Origin: Bacteroidetes bacterium UBA6661
GTDB taxonomy: Bacteria; Bacteroidota; Bacteroidia; AKYH767-A; OLB10
Assembly (NCBI GenBank): GCA_002455375.1
Contig: DKKR01000101.1
Span: 54,227-112,567, forward strand
DNA length: 58,341 bases
Direction of reading: 5' to 3'
The notes beneath the pieces were generated by a model. That model ran no database searches, was not told the DNA's origin, and saw only the letters and a list, made by a program, of their open reading frames with translations. Both the position numbers and the translations under genes were made by a program. Below, one piece after another: positions 17,124-27,006 of this stretch. How positions within the stretch are numbered: the stretch's first letter is position 1; each line of letters begins with the position of its first letter.

Positions 17124-20100
17124 TTATCTCAACAAATTAAAAGTTCCTTTCTTACTCACAATTTTTCCATTCAGCCAACCTTCGGCTTTGGCTGTATAAA
17201 CATAGGTTTCTACATTCTGTAACTGACCTTTAAAATAACCATCCCAACCTTTGTTTAAATCGTTGCTTTCAAAAATCAACTGACCCCAACGATTGTAAAT
17301 CTTAAATTCTATCAGCCGTTTTAGTCCGAGTCCATTTACATAAATAACATCGTTATCGCCATCACCGTTGGGTGAGAAAGCCGTAGGTACATCAATGGTT
17401 ATTCTTGGATCTATTTCTATGTTGAATCTTGAAATACCGGAAAAGCAACCTGCAGAATCAGTAAATGTTGCTGTGTAAAGTGTGTTCACCAATGGTTGCG
17501 CCCATGGGTCAGGACAATTAACACAACTCAATCCGTTAACAGGATTCCAATTGATGATTAAGTTATTTGTAAGCCCTGTATTTAATTGTATAGAGTCACC
17601 AACAAAAAGTAAATGCGTTACATTGACTTGCGGAGGCGGGCTGTAAATTGTTACAGGTGCAGTAGCTACTCCTGTACATCCGTTTACATCAGTTATCAAT
17701 ACCGTATATACGGTGCTTTGACCTGGTGTAGCAACGGGATTGGCAATAGTTGTACTTGAAAGTCCTGTTGCTGGCGACCACAGATAACTTACACCACCTG
17801 ATGAATGTAATGTTATTGGTTTGCCTAAGCAGGTGTCGCCACCGGTTGCAGTTACTATAGGAAGGTTGTTGATGCTGATTTTTTTTCTGATAGTATCCTT
17901 ACATCCCCATGTTGAATTATCAATGGCCAGTGTAATGGTGTAAACCCCTGTTTGATTGATGGTGTAGGACGGTGGTGTAGCACCATTAAATGTTTGTCCG
18001 TTGCCAAAGTTCCAATAGTTGTTGCTTGCATTCAGTGAAGTGTTCACTAAGGTTACAGGTTCGCCAACACATAATGCAGTGTCGCCACTGTTAATGTTGA
18101 AGTTGGCAATAACTTTTCGGATAAATACCGGATTTGTTTGTGTGTAAGTACAAGCCGAATCAGCAGACCACATCACCAAACCCACAAGTGTTTGTCCGCT
18201 GACAGGATTTATGTTGTATGTATGTGTTATGGGTGATACTCCCGGAGAGGTCATACCATCACCAAAATCCCATGAAAATGCACCAAGGTCAGCTGTATCT
18301 TTTATACTGAAAGTAATGGATTGCCCTTTACAGATTGTTGAAGGTGCAATGTTGAAGTTTCCAACAGGCCCAAGCACACGAAGTGTATCATAAGCGGTGT
18401 CTCTGCAACCAAATGTAGTCTCTTCAATAAGTTGAATGTAGTAAATGCCCGGTGTCTGATAAATTGTTCCTGCAACAGGCGTTGTAAAAATGTTACTGCT
18501 GTTGCCAAGATTCCACTTGCGGCTGCCAAAAACACTTACAATACTTGTATCATAAAAGTTAACCAGCAAAGGATAACATTTATTGAGCATGCTATCTGCA
18601 CTACTTGTAAATCCTGCTTTTGGAAATGCTTGTACATTGATGTAGTTAGTAATCTTTTTACTTCCCGGGCAACCTATGGAATCAGTAACAGATAATGTTA
18701 CAGTGTAGGCACCTGCTGCATTGTAAGCATGTGATGGTGATACCTGTGCAGATGTGGTGTTATCACCAAAGTTCCAAGAGTATGATGAATGACCGGTAAA
18801 ATGTGGATTGAATACAATTGCTTCACCGACACAAATATTTGTTTTTGTGGAAGAGAATAACGTATCAGGCAATGACGCAGTAATTGTCTTTTGGAAAACA
18901 CTGGTGCAGCCAATAGTATCTGTAACAATCAGTGTCACAGTCCAGCTTCCACCTGCAGGTGCAGTAGTGTAGGTGTGACTTGGGTTCTTAACAGAAGAAG
19001 TGTTTCCATCACCAAAATCCCATGAGTAAGAAGCTATGGTTGTATCAGCAAAACTACTGTCGGTAAAATTAATTGTAAGCGGAAGGCATCCGTAGTTTTT
19101 ATTGGTTTTAAAATAAGCATTGGAAGAATACACTTTTATTTTTCTCTTCACAGAGTCAACACATCCGTTGATGTCGGTGGTAACTAATTTAATAAAATAA
19201 ACACCATTGTTCAGGTAGGTATGTGAAGCTATGGGCGATGCTGAATTATGCGGAAAAGCATTTCCTCCCCAATACCATAAAAACCCTTCATTACAACTGC
19301 CATATGCATCAGTGGATGAAGAAGCATCTACATTGGCAGTATATCCTTTGCAGATTGCAGAATCTCCTGTAAAGCTTGCTGATAAATTTCTGACACGAAC
19401 AATATTGGAATCAATATCAGGTGCACAACCGGATGTTGTATTGAATGAAGTTAATTTTACCCAATAGTCACCAGTAGCAGCATAGGTGTGTGTCGGATTT
19501 ATGTTTCCTGAATTAATTAATGCCGTGCCATCACCAAAATCCCAATTCCATGTAGTTGCATCGTTAATGGTTGCAGGGAAACTATACTTAAATGGTGTGG
19601 CACAATTTCCCGCAACATAAAATTTCGCCATAGGTCCTTTAACAGTGACAGTTTGTGTGGCTGTGCTGACACAACCATTGTTTGATGTAGAAAGTGTAAT
19701 GGTCTGTTGACCGGTTTGTGTGTTGAAATTCCAAACAGGATTCGTCTGATTATAGCAGTGAGACAACATGCCTCCATCACCTGAAAAATGATAAATATTA
19801 TTGGTGTCGGGATTTAGAACATTAAATTGCACAGGTGTGTAGGCACATATTGTTGTAGGTACAACGGTAAAAGCTGTTGTGACGGCAGAACCTACATAAA
19901 TAGGAATAACAAAAGAAGTGTCTTTGCATCCTGCTGAATTTGTAACTACTAATCTCACATAGTAAATACCCGGTGTATTGTAGGTATGCGAAACCACACC
20001 ATTGCTGCCTGTTGTTTGTGTACCATCACCAAACAGATAGGTGTAATTTACAATAGTCTCCCGCGAACGGCTTGAGTCAGAAAAAATAACTGTCATCGGT

Positions 20101-21509
20101 GCGCAGCCAATGGATTTATTGGGCATGAAACGCGCAGTGATGCTAAAAACAGTGTCGTTTTTTTGTTTTGCAACTGTGGCAGTACAACCATGTACACTCG
20201 TAAAAGTCAGTTGATCGGTGTAGTAGTAATAGTCATAAATGGTGTATTGATTTGTATCAGGACGATAAAAAGTATGACTTGGATTAGCAAGGTTTGAAGT
20301 TGTGCCATCACCAAAAATCCATTGGTAGGTACCTGCTGTAGAAGTTGTACTGTTATATTGAACGGTAAACGGCCAACTACAACTGTAACCGGGTGTCGAG
20401 GTAAAGTCAGCAACAACATCTTCTACATGAATGGTAATGGTTGTGTCATCAGAACAAATTCCATTCAAAACCTGCAAAGTTACCTGATAGGTTCCCGGTG
20501 CATAGGTGTGAATACTGTCAACGCCAGAAGTGCCATCGCCATAATTATAGAAGGGATTGGTGCCGCTAGACTGACTTTTGAACATGACTGTTGGACAAAC
20601 AGTATCATTAACCGCACCTACTGCATAAAACGAAGCAAAAGGTTGATTAATAAAAACCTGCGTGGTAACTGTTTTAGGACAGTTGTTATTATCGGTAACA
20701 GTAAGAGAAATATTAAATGTTCCGGTTGTTGGATAGTTTATTGATGGAGGTGATACAGCTGTTGATGTGTTTCCACTACCAAAATCCCAAAAGTAGGTAA
20801 GGCCTGTTCCTGTAGTAGAATTTGATGTTGAAGCAGAAGCAGAAAAGGCAACCAAAAATGGAGGTGTGCAACCGACAGGTGGGCTGGGTACTGTTGTAAT
20901 TATTGCATTAGGTTGAATGCTGGTATTAATATAATTTGGTACGGAAATAGAAGTGTCGCAACCATTGGCATCGGTCACTTTTAATGAGACTGTAAAACTT
21001 CCGGCAAGAGAGTAAATGTTCGTTGGTGAAGGATTGTTACCAACATTGGTTGCGCCATCACCAAATGCCCACTGCCTCGAAACAATTGCAGTGCCACCAC
21101 CACCAACAGATGAGTCATTAAAAAGCACTGTTAACGGAACACATCCTGAAAGCGGGGGTGTTGCTGTAAGTGATGTAAATGGTTTTCGGAATACATTTAT
21201 TGTTATCGAGTCAATAAAGGCATTTCCTGATAACACACCTGTGCATACAACATTAAAACTTCCTGCAGTAAAGAAAGTATGTACGGGATTAGGTAGATTT
21301 GATGATGTCATATCACCAAAATCCCAGTCAATATTTGTCAGACCTGCTGGCGAGGTAAAATTAACATTTACCAAAGGCGCACAGCCACTTGTGGTGCTTG
21401 CAGTAATTTGTGCACTGACATTGGATATAATGCCTATGAAAAAAATGAAAAAAAAGAATCTTTTCAAGATGCGTGAAGAAAAAAGTGAAATGTTAATTTT
21501 TGTTTTCAA
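17124..21509 (-). CDS. Giant PKD-repeat surface protein with type B T9SS sorting domain
   Basis: This 1461-residue protein has a signal peptide (about 12-33, cleavage after 'NVSA') and then roughly 14 PKD-like modules of 80-95 residues. Each is marked by a variant of 'WDFGDG' followed by 'P.HTY...G.Y.V.L'. An Ig-like module comes next ('YLWSPATGLSSTT'), and the end is 'TAFSPNGDGDND...FKIYNRWGQLIFES...GWDGY', the gliding-motility-associated (type B) sorting domain that sends proteins through T9SS to the surface. It is probably an adhesin or matrix protein. The frame has no ATG before the signal peptide; it starts at TTG 21509, the only candidate after the preceding stop. It is divergent from the M43 protease gene. 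Confidence 0.85.
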   Translation of the reverse strand: MKTKINISLFSSRILKRFFFFIFFIGIISNVSAQITASTTSGCAPLVNVNFTSPAGLTNIDWDFGDMTSSNLPNPVHTFFTAGSFNVVCTGVLSGNAFIDSITINVFRKPFTSLTATPPLSGCVPLTVLFNDSSVGGGGTAIVSRQWAFGDGATNVGNNPSPTNIYSLAGSFTVSLKVTDANGCDTSISVPNYINTSIQPNAIITTVPSPPVGCTPPFLVAFSASASTSNSTTGTGLTYFWDFGSGNTSTAVSPPSINYPTTGTFNISLTVTDNNNCPKTVTTQVFINQPFASFYAVGAVNDTVCPTVMFKSQSSGTNPFYNYGDGTSGVDSIHTYAPGTYQVTLQVLNGICSDDTTITIHVEDVVADFTSTPGYSCSWPFTVQYNSTTSTAGTYQWIFGDGTTSNLANPSHTFYRPDTNQYTIYDYYYYTDQLTFTSVHGCTATVAKQKNDTVFSITARFMPNKSIGCAPMTVIFSDSSRSRETIVNYTYLFGDGTQTTGSNGVVSHTYNTPGIYYVRLVVTNSAGCKDTSFVIPIYVGSAVTTAFTVVPTTICAYTPVQFNVLNPDTNNIYHFSGDGGMLSHCYNQTNPVWNFNTQTGQQTITLSTSNNGCVSTATQTVTVKGPMAKFYVAGNCATPFKYSFPATINDATTWNWDFGDGTALINSGNINPTHTYAATGDYWVKLTSFNTTSGCAPDIDSNIVRVRNLSASFTGDSAICKGYTANVDASSSTDAYGSCNEGFLWYWGGNAFPHNSASPIASHTYLNNGVYFIKLVTTDINGCVDSVKRKIKVYSSNAYFKTNKNYGCLPLTINFTDSSFADTTIASYSWDFGDGNTSSVKNPSHTYTTAPAGGSWTVTLIVTDTIGCTSVFQKTITASLPDTLFSSTKTNICVGEAIVFNPHFTGHSSYSWNFGDNTTSAQVSPSHAYNAAGAYTVTLSVTDSIGCPGSKKITNYINVQAFPKAGFTSSADSMLNKCYPLLVNFYDTSIVSVFGSRKWNLGNSSNIFTTPVAGTIYQTPGIYYIQLIEETTFGCRDTAYDTLRVLGPVGNFNIAPSTICKGQSITFSIKDTADLGAFSWDFGDGMTSPGVSPITHTYNINPVSGQTLVGLVMWSADSACTYTQTNPVFIRKVIANFNINSGDTALCVGEPVTLVNTSLNASNNYWNFGNGQTFNGATPPSYTINQTGVYTITLAIDNSTWGCKDTIRKKISINNLPIVTATGGDTCLGKPITLHSSGGVSYLWSPATGLSSTTIANPVATPGQSTVYTVLITDVNGCTGVATAPVTIYSPPPQVNVTHLLFVGDSIQLNTGLTNNLIINWNPVNGLSCVNCPDPWAQPLVNTLYTATFTDSAGCFSGISRFNIEIDPRITIDVPTAFSPNGDGDNDVIYVNGLGLKRLIEFKIYNRWGQLIFESNDLNKGWDGYFKGQLQNVETYVYTAKAEGWLNGKIVSKKGTFNLLR

Positions 21510-21544
21510 ATTTATGGCTTTTCGTTAACGATGTAAAAAATTTA

Positions 21545-21552
21545 TATGTTTG
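21545..21552 (+). promoter_or_regulatory. Bacteroidota -7 box upstream of the M43 protease
   Basis: TATGTTTG matches TAnnTTTG in the 98-bp divergent region and lies 55 nt before the ATG at 21608. No TTTG is seen at the expected -33 position. Confidence 0.4.
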
Positions 21553-21607
21553 TAGTGTCTGTATGCGTTAAGATGAATTTTCAATCACTCAAAAGTATAG
21601 CCTTTGC

Positions 21608-22459
21608 ATGAAAGCAGCAACTTTAATTTATGTCATTTTATTTTCCTGCTTTTTTGCCGTTTCGGACGGCAATTCGCAGGGAATTTGCGGAACAGTGGTT
21701 GATACAGCCAGAATTCAGGCCGATGCAGCAGCTAATTTAAGTTCCTCGCAGACTCAGCGCGGGCTTTTTTTTCCTGTAAACTGTTTGAATAAAACACTTT
21801 CTATCACAGCCTATATTTTTCGTGACAGTACAGCTGCCGATGGCATCACACAGGCATCAATTTTGTCGGCACTTCAAATTCTGAATAATGACTTTGCGCC
21901 TATGTGTTTGTCGTTCAGCATCTGTGAATTTGTGTATGTAAATAATTACAATTACAATGATTTTTATGCATTGAAGCATGAAAATGAAGTTTACAATTTA
22001 TACTATACTCCCAATACAATAAATGTTTATTTCAGCAATACATTATACGACAACACAAACTCTTCAGTTTGTGGCTATGCGCATTTTCCCGGAGGACGCG
22101 ACATGATTTTTCTAAATAAATCCTGCGTTGGTGATGGCAAAACCTTCTCACATGAAATGGGACATTTTTTTGGACTTTATCATACTTTCGAAACTGCTAA
22201 TGGAGTAGAATTAATTAATGGCACAAATTGTCTTGTAGCCGGTGATTTGATTTGCGATACCCCGGCAGACCCTAATGGATTAAACGGATCAGATTGTCAG
22301 ATGCTTCCTTATTTGCCTGACCCTTCCGGCAACTGGTATGTACCGCAAATCGGTAACATCATGTCATATTATTCTGCCGGTTGCAAGTGTGGTTTTACCA
22401 CACAGCAGTTTAACTGGATGATACAACAATTCCTGACTAACAGAAACTATCTTTGGTAA
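21608..22459 (+). CDS. Secreted M43 (pappalysin-like) zinc metalloprotease
   Basis: This 283-residue secreted protease has the metzincin motif HEMGHFFGLYH (residues 182-192: zinc ligands His182, His186, His192 and catalytic Glu183) and the Met-turn 'NIMSYYS' about 60 residues later. Between them are Cys-containing stretches ('GTNCLVAGDLICDTPADPN') typical of the pregnancy-associated plasma protein A (M43B, cytophagalysin) group. The signal peptide is about residues 1-20. No T9SS sorting domain follows the catalytic domain, unlike most relatives in this phylum, so it may stay periplasmic or leave by another route. It is 33 bp upstream of the M16 peptidase gene, probably cotranscribed. Confidence 0.85.
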   Translation: MKAATLIYVILFSCFFAVSDGNSQGICGTVVDTARIQADAAANLSSSQTQRGLFFPVNCLNKTLSITAYIFRDSTAADGITQASILSALQILNNDFAPMCLSFSICEFVYVNNYNYNDFYALKHENEVYNLYYTPNTINVYFSNTLYDNTNSSVCGYAHFPGGRDMIFLNKSCVGDGKTFSHEMGHFFGLYHTFETANGVELINGTNCLVAGDLICDTPADPNGLNGSDCQMLPYLPDPSGNWYVPQIGNIMSYYSAGCKCGFTTQQFNWMIQQFLTNRNYLW

Positions 22460-22492
22460 CAATATTTTTATATTAGTTTAACTCACATCATT

Positions 22493-25240
22493 ATGAAATC
22501 ACGAATATTAAATCAGTTTGTGCTTGCATTTGCCGCTACGGTATTGCTTTCCTTTAATGGATTTGCACAGGACAAAACCAAATCAATAGCTGCACCCGTT
22601 AAAGTTACTTCCGTAGAAGGAATTACGGAATATAAACTCAGCAACGGATTGCGTGTATTGTTGTTTCCCGATCCATCAAAATCAACCATCACTGTAAACA
22701 TTACTTACTTGGTTGGTTCACGCATGGAGGGTTATGGAGAGTCAGGAATGGCACATTTATTAGAACACATGGTGTTTAAAGGTTCTACTAAGCATCCTAA
22801 TATTCCGCAGGAACTTACAGCACATGGTGCAAGACCAAATGGAACTACATGGTATGACAGGACAAATTATTTTGAAACATTTAATGCCACGGAAGAAAAT
22901 CTTCGCTGGGCTTTAAGTCTGGAAAGCGACAGAATGGTTAATTCATTCATCAATAAAAAAGACCTTGAATCGGAGTTCTCTGTAGTACGAAATGAATTTG
23001 AAAGAGGAGAAAACAGTCCGTCAAGTGTATTGGAAGAAAGAGTAATGTCAACAGCTTATCTATGGCATAACTATGGAAAGTCAACTATCGGATCAAAAGA
23101 AGATATTGAGCGTGTTCCTATTGAAAACCTGAAAGCATTTTATCATAAATACTATCAACCTGATAATGCTGTGCTTACTATTGCCGGAAAGATTGATGAG
23201 CAAAAAACATTACAATTAGTAAGTGAGTATTTTAGTCCTATTCCAAAACCTGAACGTAAATTGCAGGAGACATTTACAGTAGAACCTGTTCAGGATGGCG
23301 AACGTAATGTTGTCTTACGCAGAGTTGGTGATGTGCAGGTTGCCTCTTGCGGGTATCATATTCCTGCTGGTGCTCATGCCGACTATGCAGCTATTGAAGT
23401 TTTGATTGAAGCATTAACCAATGAACCTTCAGGAAGATTATATAAAGCATTGGTGGATACAAAAAAAGCTACAAGTACATCAGGTTATTCATTTCAACTT
23501 AAAGACCCGGGATATGCCTATTTCTATGCAGAAGTCTTAAAAGACAAGTCACTTGACACAGCCATGAATACCATGAAAGGTATTTTTGATAACCTGAGTA
23601 AAAATCCAATCACTAACGAAGAGGCAGAGCGTGGAAAGAATGCTATTCTCAAACAACTAACGCTGATGTTTAACAACAGTGATAGGGTAGGACTTTCACT
23701 TAGTGAATTTATTGCGCAAGGCGACTGGCGTTTATATTTTATTTATCGTGATGCAATAGAAAAAGTTACTACTGCCGATGTAAACAGAGTGGCAGCAGAG
23801 TATTTTAAGCCAAGCAACCGCACTACAGGACTTTTTATTCCTGATGTAACCCCTGACAGAGCTGTGATTCCTGCAACACCAGATGTTAATTCATTAGTAA
23901 AAGATTATAAAGGAAAGAAAGCCTTAGCAGAAGCCGAAGCATTTGATCCCTCGCCATCAAATATCAGCAACAGAATAAAACAGGCAACTATCTCCGGTGG
24001 TGCAAAATATACGTTATTGAAAAAAACCACTCGTGGAGGTAATGTCTGCGTGAACATAACATTGAGAATGGGCAATGCTGCTGTGATGCAAAACAAAGGT
24101 ACTGCTGCATCATTCACAGCTTCGATGTTACGAAGGGGAACAAAGAATAAATCATTTCAGCAAATTAATGATGAGATTGACAAGCTTAAATCCAATGTTG
24201 GTATTTATGGTGACGGGCAAACTGTTAATGTATCAGTAACAACTACTAAAGAAAACCTCAGTGGCATTCTTAACCTGATAGGTGAAATTATTAAACAACC
24301 TGCATTTGCACAGGCTGAATTTGACAAGTTAAAAGAGGAAAGAATTTCTGAAAATGAAAGCTCACGCAGCGAGCCTCAGGCTATTGCATCCAGAATATTC
24401 AGTAAAACGCTTAATCCTTATCCTAAGGACGATTTCCGTTATGAAATGAGTTTTGACGAGGAGAAAGAAGCATTGAATAAACTTACTTTGGCTGATGTAA
24501 AGAATTTTTATGAAAGGTTTTATACTACTTCCAATACAACAGCAGCTGTAGTTGGTGATTTTGATGAGCCATCATTAATTATTTCACTTAACAATTTACT
24601 TGATAAATGGGGTTCTCCGGTGCTTTATGAGCGTGCTAAAGAACCTTATTTTGATGTAGCAGCAGTGAACGAAAAAATAAACACACCGGATAAGGCGAAT
24701 GCAATGATGCTGGCTGGGATGAATTTGCCACTTAAAGATGACAATGTTGACTATCCTGCATTGCTTGTTGGCAATTATATGCTGGGAGGAGGATTCCTTA
24801 ACTCACGACTTGCTACACGCATCAGACAAAAAGAAGGCTTAAGTTATGGAGTTGGCTCTCAATTGCAATCAAGCTCATTAGATGAGTCAGGTGGTTTTTT
24901 ATCCTATGCAATTTACAATCCTGACAACTCAGAAAAACTGATAGCAGCATGGAAAGAAGAGATTCAAAAAATGTTGAACGAAGGGTTTACTGCAACTGAA
25001 ATGGCTGATGCAGTGAAAGGATTAATTCAAGGTCGCTCGGTAAGTCGCTCACAAGACAGAGAATTGTGTAGCAAACTTAACAGCTATTCCTTTTTGGGTC
25101 GTTCTATTAAATGGGATGAAGAGTTTGAGAATAAGATTAAAGCATTGAAGGTTGAAGATGTAAATGCAGCAATGAAAAAATGGATTAATCCGAATAAGGT
25201 TTCTTTTGTGCAAGCAGGAGATTTTAATAGGAAAAAGTAA
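22493..25240 (+). CDS. M16 family (insulinase-like) peptidase, two-domain
   Basis: This 915-residue zinc peptidase is exported by a signal peptide (about 1-25, 'NGFAQ'). The N-terminal M16 half is active: the inverted zinc motif is HLLEH (His88, Glu91, His92), preceded by 'GSRMEGYGESGMA' and followed by 'NEFERGE'. The C-terminal half (about 490-910) has the fold ('ITLRMGNAAVMQNKGTAASFTASML...') without HxxEH and contains the 'RQKEGLSYGVGS' substrate-binding segment. The two halves form the clam-shell chamber that degrades peptides. Like other Bacteroidota copies it is a full-length fusion of both domains. It follows the M43 protease in what is probably a proteolytic operon. Confidence 0.92.
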   Translation: MKSRILNQFVLAFAATVLLSFNGFAQDKTKSIAAPVKVTSVEGITEYKLSNGLRVLLFPDPSKSTITVNITYLVGSRMEGYGESGMAHLLEHMVFKGSTKHPNIPQELTAHGARPNGTTWYDRTNYFETFNATEENLRWALSLESDRMVNSFINKKDLESEFSVVRNEFERGENSPSSVLEERVMSTAYLWHNYGKSTIGSKEDIERVPIENLKAFYHKYYQPDNAVLTIAGKIDEQKTLQLVSEYFSPIPKPERKLQETFTVEPVQDGERNVVLRRVGDVQVASCGYHIPAGAHADYAAIEVLIEALTNEPSGRLYKALVDTKKATSTSGYSFQLKDPGYAYFYAEVLKDKSLDTAMNTMKGIFDNLSKNPITNEEAERGKNAILKQLTLMFNNSDRVGLSLSEFIAQGDWRLYFIYRDAIEKVTTADVNRVAAEYFKPSNRTTGLFIPDVTPDRAVIPATPDVNSLVKDYKGKKALAEAEAFDPSPSNISNRIKQATISGGAKYTLLKKTTRGGNVCVNITLRMGNAAVMQNKGTAASFTASMLRRGTKNKSFQQINDEIDKLKSNVGIYGDGQTVNVSVTTTKENLSGILNLIGEIIKQPAFAQAEFDKLKEERISENESSRSEPQAIASRIFSKTLNPYPKDDFRYEMSFDEEKEALNKLTLADVKNFYERFYTTSNTTAAVVGDFDEPSLIISLNNLLDKWGSPVLYERAKEPYFDVAAVNEKINTPDKANAMMLAGMNLPLKDDNVDYPALLVGNYMLGGGFLNSRLATRIRQKEGLSYGVGSQLQSSSLDESGGFLSYAIYNPDNSEKLIAAWKEEIQKMLNEGFTATEMADAVKGLIQGRSVSRSQDRELCSKLNSYSFLGRSIKWDEEFENKIKALKVEDVNAAMKKWINPNKVSFVQAGDFNRKK

Positions 25241-25342
25241 TTGTTAAATAGAAATTTTATCAAACATCTCTTTGCAGAAGGAGAAATGATTTGTGCAGTG
25301 TTAGCATCTGTATTTTAAAAATTCCGAGTAAAATTTTGCAGT

Positions 25343-26893
25343 TTGAAGAATATTATAATAGTATTTTTCTTGTTCACTTGTTTTACGGTGAAAGCACAAT
25401 TCACTCAGCAGTGGGTGAACAGTTTTTGCTGCTTCGATACTCTTGGGCCACATACATTTTCTTATCCATTAGGCAGGTATATACAACAAGACACACTCAC
25501 CCTTTCTTATTTTGAAGATAATATACAGCTGTTTAAAAAATTGGATTTGGATACTGGCAATGATATTCAAACTAGTGTACTCTCCAATGATACGGTACAA
25601 TCACCATTTTATTATGGTGGTGGAACCACGAGAATTGCCAATCATTATATAACCTCACTGATTAAGTATGACACAAATTCCGGAATTATAAAGTTGTATC
25701 ATAATTCAGTAGATGAAAATCTGTCAACAGACTGGACTAATGAAATAACAGTTTCAAATGGTTCAATATCGGCACCTCAGAGTAATTTAGCAGAGACTGA
25801 TTTTTTCACATCTGTTGTTTCTGATTCTGTCAGAGTTTACAAATTTGGTTTGAATGGAATGTTTCAGTGGATGATAGCAAAGCCGTTGTTAAGTACCAAT
25901 AGTAACGATAAACCTTCTATTTATCGTAATTCTTTAGATGAGATAGTGGTGTATATACGCAATGCAAATGCCACCCTGACTGATTTTAGTACTCGACTTA
26001 TTAAAATTAGCGGCAGCAGTGGTGCTGTGTTGAAAGATACTATTTACAGTCACACAACAGGTACTTCTCATATTGCCTTTCAGCAGGGAGATACACTCAA
26101 TATAGCTTTTATTAGTAGTGCCGGTCACTTCATTTCCTCGGTAAATATTGATATGATCACAATGAATGAGATAAAAAATTTTACAAGTAATATTGCCTGT
26201 TTTGATGAACTTGAAAAATTTGCTGTTGATAGTATAACCGATCAGTATTACATAAAATCCAATAGCTCTTTTTATGGTTTCTCATCACAAGATTCCACAC
26301 TGTTCAAAATTAGTCTGGTACCGGAAGCCCAGGGTCAGTATGATTTTAGTGACATTGCTTTTAATCAACAACGTGTTTTTTTGGCTTACAGTTATTTTAA
26401 CACTACAAATACTCCTGTTAACAATGATATTCTTGTTTTGGCCATAGACAAATTTAATGGAACAATAATCGGTAGTGCAAGCTATAACGATAGCCGCAAT
26501 ACTGACGAGAATTATCTTCAACATTATCTCGACACAAATGCTTACTATGTAATGTATGCTAATAATTTTGATAATGCATCCATCTTGCAGGAAGAAACAC
26601 AATTAGGAATCATAAAGTATAACTTTCAGCCTCAAAGTATTTTGGACATACAATCCAATGAACATGTTTTCTTTTTTCCAAACCCTTTTCAAAATAAAGT
26701 ATCTGTTCATTTTACGATAGCGAGTAATCCATTAAGTTATGCTGTTTACAATATACTTGGAGAGTTGATAAAGCAAGATTACATTACTCATAGCAAAATG
26801 TTGGATTTTGAAACGCTGAAGCATGGAGTTTATTCTATTATATTCAGGTTTCAGAATAGCAAAACAACAGTCATGCGAATGGTAAAAATATAA
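25343..26893 (+). CDS. T9SS cargo protein with type A sorting domain, function unknown
   Basis: This 516-residue protein has a signal peptide ('IIIVFFLFTCFTVKAQ', about 1-18) and ends in a type A T9SS sorting domain: 'FFPNPFQNKVSVHF...YAVYNILGELIKQ...LKHGVYSIIF...MVKI'. The middle is a series of beta-strand-like blocks with Tyr, Thr and Ser, and could be a beta-propeller, but no catalytic motif is recognisable. The start is TTG at 25343: the codons back to the upstream stop (25316-25318) contain no ATG, and the signal peptide begins right after it. It probably has its own promoter in the 102-bp gap after the M16 gene. Confidence 0.78.
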   Translation: MKNIIIVFFLFTCFTVKAQFTQQWVNSFCCFDTLGPHTFSYPLGRYIQQDTLTLSYFEDNIQLFKKLDLDTGNDIQTSVLSNDTVQSPFYYGGGTTRIANHYITSLIKYDTNSGIIKLYHNSVDENLSTDWTNEITVSNGSISAPQSNLAETDFFTSVVSDSVRVYKFGLNGMFQWMIAKPLLSTNSNDKPSIYRNSLDEIVVYIRNANATLTDFSTRLIKISGSSGAVLKDTIYSHTTGTSHIAFQQGDTLNIAFISSAGHFISSVNIDMITMNEIKNFTSNIACFDELEKFAVDSITDQYYIKSNSSFYGFSSQDSTLFKISLVPEAQGQYDFSDIAFNQQRVFLAYSYFNTTNTPVNNDILVLAIDKFNGTIIGSASYNDSRNTDENYLQHYLDTNAYYVMYANNFDNASILQEETQLGIIKYNFQPQSILDIQSNEHVFFFPNPFQNKVSVHFTIASNPLSYAVYNILGELIKQDYITHSKMLDFETLKHGVYSIIFRFQNSKTTVMRMVKI

Positions 26894-27006
26894 ATCTGTT
26901 ATTGCATTTACATAAAGAATTTAGGGTGAAATATTCGCTTTTTTAAAAAAATCTGTTACTTTTACCCAATTAAAGAACCGGCCAACTAAGCAAGATATAT
27001 CTGGTC

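Noticed and set aside
20322..20744. Plus-strand ORF antisense to the first PKD gene
   Set aside because: It is a shadow of the repetitive minus-strand coding sequence, with no domain or signal and no promoter.
21016..21528. Plus-strand ORF crossing the start of the first PKD gene
   Set aside because: It is antisense to repeat coding and its end overlaps the opposite signal peptide; no features of a real protein.
26957..26964. TACTTTTA as a promoter -7 box for the second PKD gene
   Set aside because: The last base of TAnnTTTG, which is well conserved, is missing and no -33 TTTG is at the right distance.
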